64,000 bases of DNA from Thermodesulfobacteriota bacterium (GTDB taxonomy: Bacteria > Desulfobacterota_D > UBA1144 > Nemesobacterales > UBA2774): assembly GCA_035325995.1 (NCBI GenBank), contig DAOKYU010000006.1:62001-126000 (forward strand). Direction: 5' to 3'. The position numbers and the translations under genes were made by a program. The notes beneath the pieces are model-generated. The model ran no database searches, was not told the DNA's origin, and saw only the letters and a list, made by a program, of their open reading frames with translations. Below are positions 41,581 to 49,518 of this stretch, in pieces (the stretch's first letter is position 1; every line of letters begins with the position of its first letter).

Positions 41581-41621
41581 GAAGATTGCCGCGGTCGCGG
41601 AAAGCACTCCCTCGCAGAAAC
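41581..41621. repeat. dispersed intergenic element, copy 3
   Basis: GAAGATTGCCGCGGTCGCGG then AAAGCACTCCCTCGCAGAAAC. It matches copy 2 (36221-36261) apart from a few transitions, and copy 1 more weakly. It lies between the 27-bp repeat and the end of the AAA ATPase gene. Confidence 0.7.
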
Positions 41622-41669
41622 AGCGCCAAGCGGAGGGGAGAGTTTCAGCCCCCGGGGAAAACATCGTTC

Positions 41670-42851
41670 CTATTTCCCCTGTTTGGCGATCTCCCGCATC
41701 AGGTCGGCCAAGGAAACTGCAATTACGCCGCTCTCCATTGAAAATGTATCCGGGCCCGAATACACGACATATCTCCTTGAAGCTTTAACGTCTTCGCAGC
41801 CTATATGAAACCCCCTCGACAAAGACGGTACCGAGCTCCGTTTTATTTCGATCGCCCACCTGTCTCTCATGCCGAATTCCAGCACCAGGTCTATTTCGGC
41901 CCCGCCCGGCGTGCGGTAATAGTACGAACGCGCCCCGGGAAAAGCTACCGAAAGGATATTCTCCAGCACAAACCCTTCCCAGCTGCCGCCTGCGACCGGA
42001 TGTCCGAGGAGATCGTTGTAATTCGTAATATTGAGGAGTGCGTGAGTTATGCCGCTGTCCCTGACGTAAACCTTGGGAGAGCGGATCAGGCGCTTCCCCT
42101 CGTTGAAAGTCCATGGCTGGAGCCGTCTTACCAGGAGAAGATCGACCATCAAATCTAGATAGCGTGCTATGGTCGTTCCGGAAACCCCAAGGCTCCTGGC
42201 AAGCTGTGCGGCGTTTACCGGCGCGCCCTGGTTGTGCGCTAGCATCGTCCACAACCTCTGCAGCGTCTCGGCCGGTATCCTGGGACCCAGCTGCGGAATG
42301 TCGCGCTCCAGGTATGTTCTGATGAAATCGCGCCGCCACGCAAGGCTGTCGTGATCGGAAGCGGCGAGAAGACTTTCAGGAAATCCGCCTCTGAGCCACA
42401 GAGTGTTTACACCCCCGGTTTCAGTATCAGTGAGCTCGAGTACATCTACAGGAAAAAGCTCGAGATAGGCGATTCGCCCCGCGAGCGACTCGCCCGACTG
42501 CTGCAGAAGCGATAGAGAAGCCGAGCCAAGAAAAAGAAACTGTCCCGTTTTCCTTCCCTTCCGGCGCTCTCTGTCGATAATGCCCCGGACCCGAGGGAAG
42601 ATTTCGGGCAGACGCTGCACCTCGTCGAGAATAATCAGCTTGTCCCTGTTCGCGGCATGAAAAACGGCAATGTCCCGGACTTTCTCAAGATCGAGGGGGT
42701 TTTCGAGATCGAGATAAACGGAAGGTTCGGTTTCGGCTATATTGAGAGCCAGCGTGGTTTTTCCCACCTGGCGCGGCCCGGTCAGAGCGACCGAAGGGCT
42801 CCGTTCGAGAGCCTTCACCATTTCTTTTTCGAGCCGCCGCTTGATTAGCAT
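41670..42851 (-). CDS. AAA ATPase with DUF4143 nuclease-like domain
   Basis: A 393-residue protein. Walker A is VALTGPRQVGKTTLALNIAE, Walker B is KLIILDEVQRLPEIFPRV, and sensor 1 is FLFLGSASLSLL. A winged-helix segment follows (NAAQLARSLGVSGTTIARYL). The C-terminal DUF4143 domain has GGAEIDLVLEFG and WAIEIKRSS, a PDDEXK-like pattern (E-D...E-x-K). Such proteins are widespread and often horizontally acquired; some sit near toxin-antitoxin genes, but no partner is present. The gene is bracketed by 27-bp direct repeats; the right copy lies 12 nt before its ATG and could be its own operator. Confidence 0.9.
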   Translation of the reverse strand: MLIKRRLEKEMVKALERSPSVALTGPRQVGKTTLALNIAETEPSVYLDLENPLDLEKVRDIAVFHAANRDKLIILDEVQRLPEIFPRVRGIIDRERRKGRKTGQFLFLGSASLSLLQQSGESLAGRIAYLELFPVDVLELTDTETGGVNTLWLRGGFPESLLAASDHDSLAWRRDFIRTYLERDIPQLGPRIPAETLQRLWTMLAHNQGAPVNAAQLARSLGVSGTTIARYLDLMVDLLLVRRLQPWTFNEGKRLIRSPKVYVRDSGITHALLNITNYNDLLGHPVAGGSWEGFVLENILSVAFPGARSYYYRTPGGAEIDLVLEFGMRDRWAIEIKRSSVPSLSRGFHIGCEDVKASRRYVVYSGPDTFSMESGVIAVSLADLMREIAKQGK

Positions 42852-42862
42852 GTACGTAATTA

Positions 42863-42889
42863 TAACATTTCATGTTAGAAATACATGGT
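42863..42889. repeat. 27-bp direct repeat, copy B, in the ATPase promoter region
   Basis: TAACATTTCATGTTAGAAAT followed by ACATGGT, differing from copy A at two positions. CATGT and ACATG flank it as an inverted pair. It is immediately upstream of the AAA ATPase start codon, so it may be an autoregulatory site as well as a repeat boundary. Confidence 0.8.
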
Positions 42890-42931
42890 TATGGGAAGTT
42901 TTTCCGGACTGGTCATTTCCAGTGAAACGAA

Positions 42932-43615
42932 TTAAGAGAATAAGGCTTTTGCCCCTACGACCTCCCCGAAGTTCCGGGCGAAGCTCCGGGCGACGTCCTT
43001 TACGTCGAGCTCTTTCCCGAGCATTTCCTTCATCGAAGTCACGGTGACGTCCGTAATCCCGCAGGGGACTATCAGTGAAAAGTAGGAGAGGTCGGTGTTC
43101 ACGTTGAGCGCCGAGCCGTGCATCGTCACTCCCCCGCGCACTGCGACGCCTATGGACGCTATCTTCCTTCCCCCTGTCCAGACGCCGGGGTAGCCTTCCC
43201 TGCGCCCGCTTTCCACGCCGTAATCCGCGAGCGTCCGCATGATCGTCTCTTCGAGCGCGCCGACGTAGGCCCGTGCGCCGAGGCCGAAATCCCGGAGCCT
43301 TATTATGGGGTAGGAAACGAGCTGGCCCGGGCCGTGGAAGGTGACGTCCCCTCCCCTGCCCGTCCTGTGTATCCCGACGCCGCGCCGCCTTATCTCGTCC
43401 TCGGGCAGGAGGAAATTCCCGCCTTTCCCGAACCTGCCGTCGGTGAGGACGGGCGGGTGTTCGAGGAGGATGAGCGTACCGACGGAGCCGCCCCGCCTCA
43501 CGGCCCCGGCCCGCTCGTCCTGGAGCGTAAGGCCGTCGGCGTAGGGGACTGTCCCATGCCATTCGCAGTGTACTGTCAGCTTCGATCCGGAGTCCACGGC
43601 ATTGATTGTATACAA
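42932..43615 (-). CDS. lipB: octanoyltransferase LipB
   Basis: A 227-residue enzyme that moves octanoyl from ACP to lipoyl-dependent proteins. Landmarks: TLILLEHPPVLTDGRFGKGG, RTGRGGDVTFHGPGQLVSYP, the Lys in GRKIASIGVAVRGGVTMHG, and the thiol of the active-site Cys in IVPCGITDVTVTS. The start is unsure: TTG at 43615 and GTG at 43597 are both possible and neither has a good ribosome site. It is divergent from holA, and their 5' regions nearly touch. Confidence 0.93.
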   Translation of the reverse strand: MYTINAVDSGSKLTVHCEWHGTVPYADGLTLQDERAGAVRRGGSVGTLILLEHPPVLTDGRFGKGGNFLLPEDEIRRRGVGIHRTGRGGDVTFHGPGQLVSYPIIRLRDFGLGARAYVGALEETIMRTLADYGVESGRREGYPGVWTGGRKIASIGVAVRGGVTMHGSALNVNTDLSYFSLIVPCGITDVTVTSMKEMLGKELDVKDVARSFARNFGEVVGAKALFS

Positions 43616-43703
43616 TCCCGGCGGGCTTTCCAGCGGCCTTGCGCCGCGCCCGGAGGTCGAATATACTCAAGTCATCTTTTCTCCTTCCCGGAAGCCCCGA
43701 GCC

Positions 43704-44705
43704 ATGAAGAAAAAAGCTGCAGCAAAACCAGGATACGAAGAGTTCTCGCGTGACCTCGCCTCGGGGAAGCTCGCGCCGATAGTCGTATTCACCGGCGACC
43801 AGACGTATCTCGGCGAGAAGGCCGTGGCCGAGCTCAGAAAGAGCCTCTTCGGAGGGGACGGCGACATGGGGTTCACGCTCGTCTACGGCGAGAGCGCGTC
43901 GGGGAAGGAGATAGCCGACAACGCGAGCACGTACCCGATGTTCTCGGGAAAGAAGCTCATAGTCGTCCGGAACGCCGAAAAGCTCCCGGCGAAGGAGCTG
44001 ACGCCGCTCGAAGGGTACTTCGCATCGCCCTCGCCCGCGACGTGCCTCGTCCTCGACTATACGGGCGGGAAAAAACCGAAGCTCCCCAAGGGCGACGCGG
44101 CGCAGTACGATTTTTCGATGGAAAAGGGCGGGACGACGGGCACCGTCGTAGAGGCCGCGCGCGTGCTCGGGTTCGAGATATCGAGGCCCGCGGCGGAGGC
44201 GCTTGTCACGCTCGTCGGCGAGGACATGCGCGACATCCAGAACCAGCTCGAAAAGATAGCGCTCTACAAGGGCGACGACAGGAAAATTACCCCCGCCGAC
44301 GTGGACGCCCTGACTGTCAGAACAAAACACGCCGACATCTACCAGCTCATAAACGCCATATCGAGAAAGGACAGGAAGACCGCCTACAGGGTGCTTTTAG
44401 ACCTCGAAGCCGCCGGGGAGGAGCCGCTTTCGATACTCGGGCTCGTAACGTGGCGGTTCAGGCTTTTGTGGAGGGCCAAGGAGCTTTCGGAGAAGCGCAC
44501 ACCCCGGGACGAAATGATAAAGCGGCTCAAGATTTCGCCGGGGCAGCTCTACTACCTCGGCGAGGACCTGAAGAAGTTCAAATACGCGGAGCTTCTCCGC
44601 ATAATGGAGACGCTGTCCGAGTACGATAAGAAGCTCAAGCTGAGCTACGCGCCCAAAAGCTTCGTTCTTACAAAGATGGTTATAGATTTATGCGGAGCGC
44701 GTTGA
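43704..44705 (+). CDS. holA: DNA polymerase III delta subunit HolA
   Basis: A 333-residue clamp-loader subunit. VVFTGDQTYLGEKAVAELRK is the N-terminal nucleotide-fold strand (delta lacks a working Walker A). SGKKLIVVRNAEKLPAKEL and VGEDMRDIQNQLEKIALY are landmarks of the family, and DIYQLINAISRKDRKTAYRV leads into the collar domain. I start it at 43704 with GGAAG upstream; an extension to 43602 overlaps lipB. It converges on rpsT with only 6 bp between stop codons. Confidence 0.92.
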   Translation: MKKKAAAKPGYEEFSRDLASGKLAPIVVFTGDQTYLGEKAVAELRKSLFGGDGDMGFTLVYGESASGKEIADNASTYPMFSGKKLIVVRNAEKLPAKELTPLEGYFASPSPATCLVLDYTGGKKPKLPKGDAAQYDFSMEKGGTTGTVVEAARVLGFEISRPAAEALVTLVGEDMRDIQNQLEKIALYKGDDRKITPADVDALTVRTKHADIYQLINAISRKDRKTAYRVLLDLEAAGEEPLSILGLVTWRFRLLWRAKELSEKRTPRDEMIKRLKISPGQLYYLGEDLKKFKYAELLRIMETLSEYDKKLKLSYAPKSFVLTKMVIDLCGAR

Positions 44706-44711
44706 GCGGGC

Positions 44712-45014
44712 TCAGGAGGCCGGCGCTTCGGTGGCCGGAACATCCGCGGCACGCTCTCTGGAGACCCTCTTCGCGAGCCTGCCGGTCCTTCTCGAAGCGG
44801 TCTTCTTGTGGATTACGCCCTTGGTGGCCGCCTTCTTGAGCTTGGATTCGGTTTCCCTGAGAACGTTGTCCACGGCAGCGGCGTCGCCCTCGGCAACCGT
44901 CGTGCTGAACTTCTTTAACTGGGTCTTGAGGTCGGACTTTACAGCCGTGTTCCTATCCCTTCTCTTTAAGCTCTGGCGATGCCTTTTAATACCCGACTTT
45001 ATTCTGTTAGCCAT
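44712..45014 (-). CDS. rpsT: 30S ribosomal protein S20
   Basis: A 100-residue basic helical protein. MANRIKSGIKRHRQSLKRRD is the standard N-terminus, and KKAATKGVIHKKTASRRTGR the conserved C-terminal RNA-binding segment. The last 15 residues (AADVPATEAPAS) are an unusual acidic/Ala-Pro tail beyond the normal end. AGGG-type ribosome site upstream. The 264 bp before it (45015-45278) contain a TTGACA on the minus strand near 45070 that may belong to its promoter. Confidence 0.95.
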   Translation of the reverse strand: MANRIKSGIKRHRQSLKRRDRNTAVKSDLKTQLKKFSTTVAEGDAAAVDNVLRETESKLKKAATKGVIHKKTASRRTGRLAKRVSRERAADVPATEAPAS

Positions 45015-45278
45015 TATATAAACTTCCCTCCAGCGATTATCCGGAATAGTTTGCCGGGATTTAAGCGGTTGTCAAATGAAATCCAATAACTTTAAGCACT
45101 TGGATTATTTCCTCTATTTTTCGCCTCTCCATACCGGGTTCCGGTCCTTTGCCCGGGGATTTGCGTGACTACGCCGGCTTCTTTTTTCGAGCCGTCCGGG
45201 GGGCTTCGCCATGGTCAGCGTTACGCCCCATGCACGAGGCCCCCGGCCCGGGCCTGAAAGCCGGTAAAGCTCGACCGG

Positions 45279-46283
45279 CTATTCGACTATGAGGTATCCC
45301 GCCGATCCCAGCATCACCCTGGAAAGCGCATGGTCCACCAGAATATATGTGCCGGGGACATCGAGCGTCAACTCGACGATGGTGGAGCTGCCGGGAGGGA
45401 CCTGTATGGTCTGCACGTCGTTCATGGGAATCGACGAAAGGGATCCCTGGGGATAGACCTCGTCGAATATTTCCCCGATAACGTGAAAGGATGAAATGAA
45501 ATTCGGACCCCCTACTCCGAAGAAGATACGTACGGTTTCGCCGACCCGGGCGTGCATGGGATACGCCTCCGTAAGCCCGCCCATAGAACCGTTAAAAACG
45601 AAATAGGTCGGCGTCTGGGCCAGCAATTTGCTTATGCTCGGCGTAAGCTCCCCCTTCTGCCCGAACGGCTCTTCGGTGTATATCTCGCCTTGCATCACGT
45701 AAAATTCCTTATCCACGGGCGTCAATCCGCCTTCAGGCTCTACGAGTATCAACCCATACATCCCGCTGGCGATATGATGCGCGACTATGGGCGTGCCGCA
45801 GTGGTAAACATAGAGCCCGGGTTTCGTGGCCGTGAACGTGAGCACGCTCTCTTCGCCGGGCGCGGTCTGGGTGGCGTCGGCTCCGCCGCCCGGCCCGGTT
45901 ACCGCGTGCAAATCTATGGAATGCATTTGCGTGCTATCCGGATTATTGTGCAAATGGAGCTCGACGGTATCCCCGACGCCTACTCGTATGAAAGGCCCGG
46001 GAACCTTGCCGTTAAAAGTCCAATACCTGAAAGTCGCCCCCGAAGCGAGATCTTCCACCACTTCCACGGCCTCCAGGTTTACCTGGACCGTTTTCGGTTG
46101 AGAGTCCCCATTGGGCGGCGGCACGTCGGCAGGGTCGCGCGTTATATTCTTCTCGGTGGGCTGGGCCGTTGCTTCACCGTTATTATCGTTACCGCATCCG
46201 GTCAGACCGGGGACCGACAGTAAAACCAGGAGAAACATGGTTAAAAGGACATCCGCGCGCATGACTGAATCGATCTTTCTCAT
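45279..46283 (-). CDS. nirK: copper-containing nitrite reductase NirK, lipoprotein form
   Basis: A 334-residue two-cupredoxin enzyme reducing nitrite to NO. The signal ends VPGLTGCGN, a lipobox. Type 1 Cu ligands: His121, Cys162, His170 and Met175 (HSIDLH, YHCGTPIVAHHIASGM). Type 2 Cu ligands: His126, His161 and His318 (VDHALSR). The catalytic Asp124 and His267 (SSFHVIGE) are present. So every ligand is in place, and a simple laccase-like oxidase is unlikely. GGAGG precedes the ATG. It is the only denitrification gene here outside the nos cluster; no nor gene is nearby. Confidence 0.93.
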   Translation of the reverse strand: MRKIDSVMRADVLLTMFLLVLLSVPGLTGCGNDNNGEATAQPTEKNITRDPADVPPPNGDSQPKTVQVNLEAVEVVEDLASGATFRYWTFNGKVPGPFIRVGVGDTVELHLHNNPDSTQMHSIDLHAVTGPGGGADATQTAPGEESVLTFTATKPGLYVYHCGTPIVAHHIASGMYGLILVEPEGGLTPVDKEFYVMQGEIYTEEPFGQKGELTPSISKLLAQTPTYFVFNGSMGGLTEAYPMHARVGETVRIFFGVGGPNFISSFHVIGEIFDEVYPQGSLSSIPMNDVQTIQVPPGSSTIVELTLDVPGTYILVDHALSRVMLGSAGYLIVE

Positions 46284-46609
46284 TCTGATCCTCCAATAAA
46301 CATTCGATATTCGATAAACGCATTTCAGCGCGAATCCCGTTGGGAATGGGCATTCTCAGTTATATCTAGCACAGGGCCTGTCGCGATATAAGGGGCAATT
46401 TTCACGATAAAAGGGGGCAATTTTAATGACAGGTATTAAGCCTTCGATAAAGCTTCCATGAGCTTTTCGCCGGAGTTAAAACCCGCATAGTTTCAGCACG
46501 GCAATCGAAATATGCCGATGCATAAAAAAGGGATTTTCAGACGACCAGGCAGCGTATCGGCCGTGATTCATACACGAGGGAGGATGCAGCTCCTTACGCG
46601 GGAGGGAGA
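46284..46609. other. gene-free spacer upstream of nirK
   Basis: This 326-bp stretch has no credible gene. It should hold the nirK promoter (leftward) and the end region of tlyA. It contains the paired GGGGCAATTTT repeats listed separately and a tandem ATTCGAT-ATTCGAT near 46302-46315. No FNR/NnrR-type TTG-N8-CAA palindrome was obvious. Confidence 0.5.
46391..46424. promoter_or_regulatory. 22-bp-spaced direct repeats upstream of nirK
   Basis: AGGGGCAATTTT (46391-46402) and GGGGGCAATTTT (46413-46424) are direct repeats with a 22-bp period, two helical turns. They lie 108 bp upstream of the nirK start. They could be paired sites for an activator. No known regulator consensus was recognised. Confidence 0.4.
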
Positions 46610-47371
46610 TCAGCTTTTTTCCGCGCAGACGAGGTATTCCACGTTGCCGTCGGCGCCTGTTATGGGGGATTCGACGACGCCCTTCACGCTCATCCCTAGG
46701 CCCGAGGCGAAGGCCGTGATCTTATCGACGACCTCTTTTCGCTTCGTCTCGTCCCTGACTATGCCGCCCTTTCCGACCTCGCCCTTCCCCACCTCGAACT
46801 GGGGCTTTATCAGCGCTATCAGCACACCGCCCGGGGCGAGCACCCCCGCGGCCGGGGGGATGATTTTAGTGAGGGAAATAAAGGAGACGTCGATGACGGC
46901 GACGCCGACCGGCTCTCCGCCTATATCCCCTGGCTTTAGATACCGGGCGTTGAATTTTTCCATCGAGACGACGCGGGGGTCCTGCCTGAGCTTCCAGTCG
47001 AGCTGGCCGCGCCCGGCGTCTATCGCGTAGACCCTGGAGGCCCCGCGCTGGAGTAGGCAGTCTGTGAATCCGCCGGTGGAGGAGCCTATATCGACGGCGG
47101 TTTTCCCTGAGACTTCCACGCCGAATGCGTCGAGGGCGGCTTCGAGCTTGAGGCCGCCCCGGGAGACGTATTTAAGCGGCTCGCCCTTGAGGACGATCTC
47201 GGCGTCGTCCCCGACGAGCGCCCCGGCCTTGTCCATGCGCTCGCCCGCGACGAAGACGCTCCCCGCCATGATGACGGCCCTGGCGCGGGCCCTCGTATCG
47301 ACGAGCCCCCTTTCGACGAGCACGACGTCTAGGCGCTTTCCCCCTTTTTTGACGCCGCCCCTTGCGGGCAT
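46610..47371 (-). CDS. tlyA: TlyA-family 23S/16S rRNA 2'-O-methyltransferase
   Basis: About 253 residues. An S4 RNA-binding domain comes first (RLDVVLVERGLVDTRARARA, ending AEIVLKGEP), then an FtsJ-like methyltransferase: YVSRGGLKLEAALDAFG, the SAM loop VDIGSSTGGFTDCLLQRGA, and VAVIDVSFISLTKIIPPA. The ATG at 47371 overlaps the preceding prenyl synthase stop as TGATG. A GTG one codon earlier is possible. Coupled translation with the isoprenoid gene is a common arrangement (xseB-ispA-tlyA). Confidence 0.94.
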   Translation of the reverse strand: MPARGGVKKGGKRLDVVLVERGLVDTRARARAVIMAGSVFVAGERMDKAGALVGDDAEIVLKGEPLKYVSRGGLKLEAALDAFGVEVSGKTAVDIGSSTGGFTDCLLQRGASRVYAIDAGRGQLDWKLRQDPRVVSMEKFNARYLKPGDIGGEPVGVAVIDVSFISLTKIIPPAAGVLAPGGVLIALIKPQFEVGKGEVGKGGIVRDETKRKEVVDKITAFASGLGMSVKGVVESPITGADGNVEYLVCAEKS

Positions 47372-48264
47372 CACCCTTCCCCGCCGAGGTATATGGCTAT
47401 CCGCCTCAGCGGCTCGGCCCTCTCGTCGAACGCCGAGAGACGGGATACCGCCTCGCGTATGAGCTCGCTCATTTTACGCCGCGATTCGTCTACCCCGGCA
47501 AGCCCGGGGTACGTAGACTTTCCGCGGCGGGCGTCGTTCCCCTTGGCCTTCCCGGTGTCGCTCGCGGCGTCGAGGTCGAGGAGGTCGTCGCGTATCTGGA
47601 ACGCGAGCCCGAGCGCCCCGGCGTAGGACGCCAGCGCGGAGATTTCGTCGTCCGAAGCCCCGCCGATGCGGGCGCCCGTCGTCACGGCCGTCCTCATCAA
47701 CGCGCCCGTCTTTAAGGAATGCATGCTCTCGATTTCGGACAGGGACGTCGCCAGCCTGCCTTCGAGGGCGAGGTCCAGGGCCTGCCCCTCTATCATCCCG
47801 CGCGAGCCGGCCGCCGCCGACATGTCCTCGATGATGTCGCATATGACGGCGCTGTCGATGCCCGCCGCCCTGCCTTCAGTGACGATCAGGCGGAATGCAT
47901 CCGTCAGGAGCGCGTCGCCCGCGAGTATGGCCGTCGCCTCGCCGAAGACGACGTGGCTCGTCGGAATGCCGCGCCTGAGAGGGTCGTCGTCCATCGACGG
48001 AAGGTCGTCGTGAATAAGGGAGTACGTGTGAATCATTTCGAGGGCGCACGCTACGGGAACCGCCCTCCGCCTGTCGCCGCCCACTGCCTCGCAGGCGGCT
48101 ATCATCAGTATAGGGCGGAGCCTCTTTCCCCCGGCGAGCAGGCTGTAGCGGACGGCCTCCACGAGACGCGTAGAGGGGGACTCGGGCGCGGGGATGAGCG
48201 AGCCGAGCGCCGCGTCTATCTCGGCCCTGTTCCGGGCGATGTAGCTCTTTATATCGAATTCCAT
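47371..48264 (-). CDS. ispA: polyprenyl (farnesyl/geranylgeranyl) diphosphate synthase
   Basis: A 297-residue trans-prenyltransferase. First Asp-rich motif: IHDDLPSMDDDPLRRGIPT. Second: QIRDDLLDLDAASDTGK. GGKRLRPILMIAACEA is the substrate-binding Lys-Arg segment. Length and motif spacing fit FPP synthases of bacteria; the exact chain length cannot be told from sequence. It lies 10 nt after xseB and overlaps tlyA, as in many genomes. Confidence 0.93.
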   Translation of the reverse strand: MEFDIKSYIARNRAEIDAALGSLIPAPESPSTRLVEAVRYSLLAGGKRLRPILMIAACEAVGGDRRRAVPVACALEMIHTYSLIHDDLPSMDDDPLRRGIPTSHVVFGEATAILAGDALLTDAFRLIVTEGRAAGIDSAVICDIIEDMSAAAGSRGMIEGQALDLALEGRLATSLSEIESMHSLKTGALMRTAVTTGARIGGASDDEISALASYAGALGLAFQIRDDLLDLDAASDTGKAKGNDARRGKSTYPGLAGVDESRRKMSELIREAVSRLSAFDERAEPLRRIAIYLGGEG

Positions 48265-48274
48265 TACGTACGGC

Positions 48275-48493
48275 TCACTTCTCGGGATCGAAGTCTTCGG
48301 GGACGACCTCGCCGTTTTTCTCGACCAGCAACTCGACTTTTTTCCTTATTTCATTGAGCTTCGTGTGGGATTGGGATATAAGCTCCGTCCCTTCCTGAAA
48401 GAGCTTGATAGAGTCTTCGAGCGGGAGGTTTCCGCTTTCGAGCCGGCGGATTATGTCCCTGAGCTCCTTCATCATGTCTTCGAAAGATTTCAT
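48275..48493 (-). CDS. xseB: exodeoxyribonuclease VII small subunit
   Basis: A 72-residue helical hairpin: MKSFEDMMKELRDIIRRLES, GNLPLEDSIKLFQEGTELI and SQSHTKLNEIRKKVELLV match the family. It binds XseA, which is not in the window. No Shine-Dalgarno precedes the ATG; a TAAAAT box ends 6 nt before it (see promoter entry). It is followed by ispA and tlyA. Confidence 0.93.
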   Translation of the reverse strand: MKSFEDMMKELRDIIRRLESGNLPLEDSIKLFQEGTELISQSHTKLNEIRKKVELLVEKNGEVVPEDFDPEK

Positions 48494-48499
48494 GAGGGT

Positions 48500-48528
48500 A
48501 TTTTATCCCTGAAGCAGGGCGGGCACAA
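48500..48528 (-). promoter_or_regulatory. candidate promoter of xseB giving a leaderless mRNA
   Basis: On the minus strand TAAAAT (48505-48500) ends 6 nt before the xseB ATG, with TTGTGC 17 nt further up. No ribosome site is present. The -35 match is weak. Confidence 0.3.
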
Positions 48529-48664
48529 GACGAGAGCGCATCCGGAGTGGGCCGAAGGGCGAAGACGAGCCATGAGGCAGACGGTAATTAATCAGACGAT
48601 TATAAAAGCCGGAAGGTAACGGGGCGTGCGCCGAGGCGTCCGCCCCGCTCGTGGTCAATACTCG

Positions 48665-49129
48665 TTAATGAGCCGGAGCGTTCTCTACCGGGTTCTCCGG
48701 TGCGTCGGGAGCCGCTTCGTCGGCATTCTGCACGTCCTCGACTACGCCCTCGACGGTTTCCGTAACGCCGTCAGCGGTGTCCTGTACGGTCTCCTCGACC
48801 ATGGCGGCGCCTTCCTCTACCGTGTCGTCCGCAGAGTCGGCTGCGTCGCCGGCCGCGTCCTGGGCGTCGTCCGCTGCGTCTCCCGCGGCATCGGCTGCAT
48901 CGTTTGCAGTATCAGCCGCGCTGTCGGCCGCATCGCCAGCGGCGTCGGTGGCCTCGGTTGCGGCGTCGTTCACTGCATCGGCTGCGTCCGCGGCGTCGCC
49001 CGGATCCACGACCTCTACTTCCTCCACCTCCACTTCCTCGGCGCCCTGCTGGGGCTGCTGGCAGGCGGCGAGCCCGAGGGCGAATACAGCGCCTGCAACG
49101 AGAATCATAAACCTGCTGAATAGAGTCAT
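48665..49129 (-). CDS. Ala-Asp-repeat lipoprotein
   Basis: A 154-residue lipoprotein: signal ending FALGLAACQQP. After an acidic Glu-Val stretch (AEEVEVEEVEVVDPGDAAD) residues about 45-105 repeat A-x-D-A-A-x-x-A-A-D patterns such as GDAADSAADTANDAADAAGD. This would form a long, regular acidic amphipathic helix. It ends in a second acidic Val-rich part. GGAGG precedes the ATG. Resembles Lpp-like or LEA-like coiled proteins by composition only; function unknown. Ala/Asp codons vary, so it is not a DNA microsatellite. Confidence 0.75.
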   Translation of the reverse strand: MTLFSRFMILVAGAVFALGLAACQQPQQGAEEVEVEEVEVVDPGDAADAADAVNDAATEATDAAGDAADSAADTANDAADAAGDAADDAQDAAGDAADSADDTVEEGAAMVEETVQDTADGVTETVEGVVEDVQNADEAAPDAPENPVENAPAH

Positions 49130-49488
49130 ACCATACCTCCTTAATGTAATTATTATCAGATTCAGGATTTAATCGACTTAATTCAAACAACATACTATAT
49201 TTGTTGTGCGATTTCCACCAGTAAGTCATTCGGGAGGCCGGAGAAGCCCGGCGAGGCGGGGGGCGAGCGCCGCCCCGTTTGGCTGCGTATCCCTCCGCCA
49301 TGAATTAGTGGCGACGAATACAGAGGTTTTATCGCCCGCAAAGGGAAGAGACAAAAACATGCGGGCAAATACTCCATTATATCAGTCGTTTACGGCCGTT
49401 CAGACCTGTAAAATTTTCTTCATTCACCAATTGTATTCATAGCGAATTAATTGTAATATCGTAGGAATTACTTCATCCTGGAGGAGAA
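49130..49488. other. gene-free spacer between divergent lipoprotein and IPTL-CTERM genes
   Basis: About 360 bp with promoters reading both ways. A GC hairpin (GGGGCG/CGCCCC type, around 49256-49282) and a 7-bp inverted pair GCCCGCA/TGCGGGC (49340-49365) are visible, with no T-tract after either. No ORF or RNA gene was recognised. Confidence 0.45.
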
Positions 49489-49518
49489 ATAGCCAGAAAG
49501 CTCGTTTACGGATTTAAT

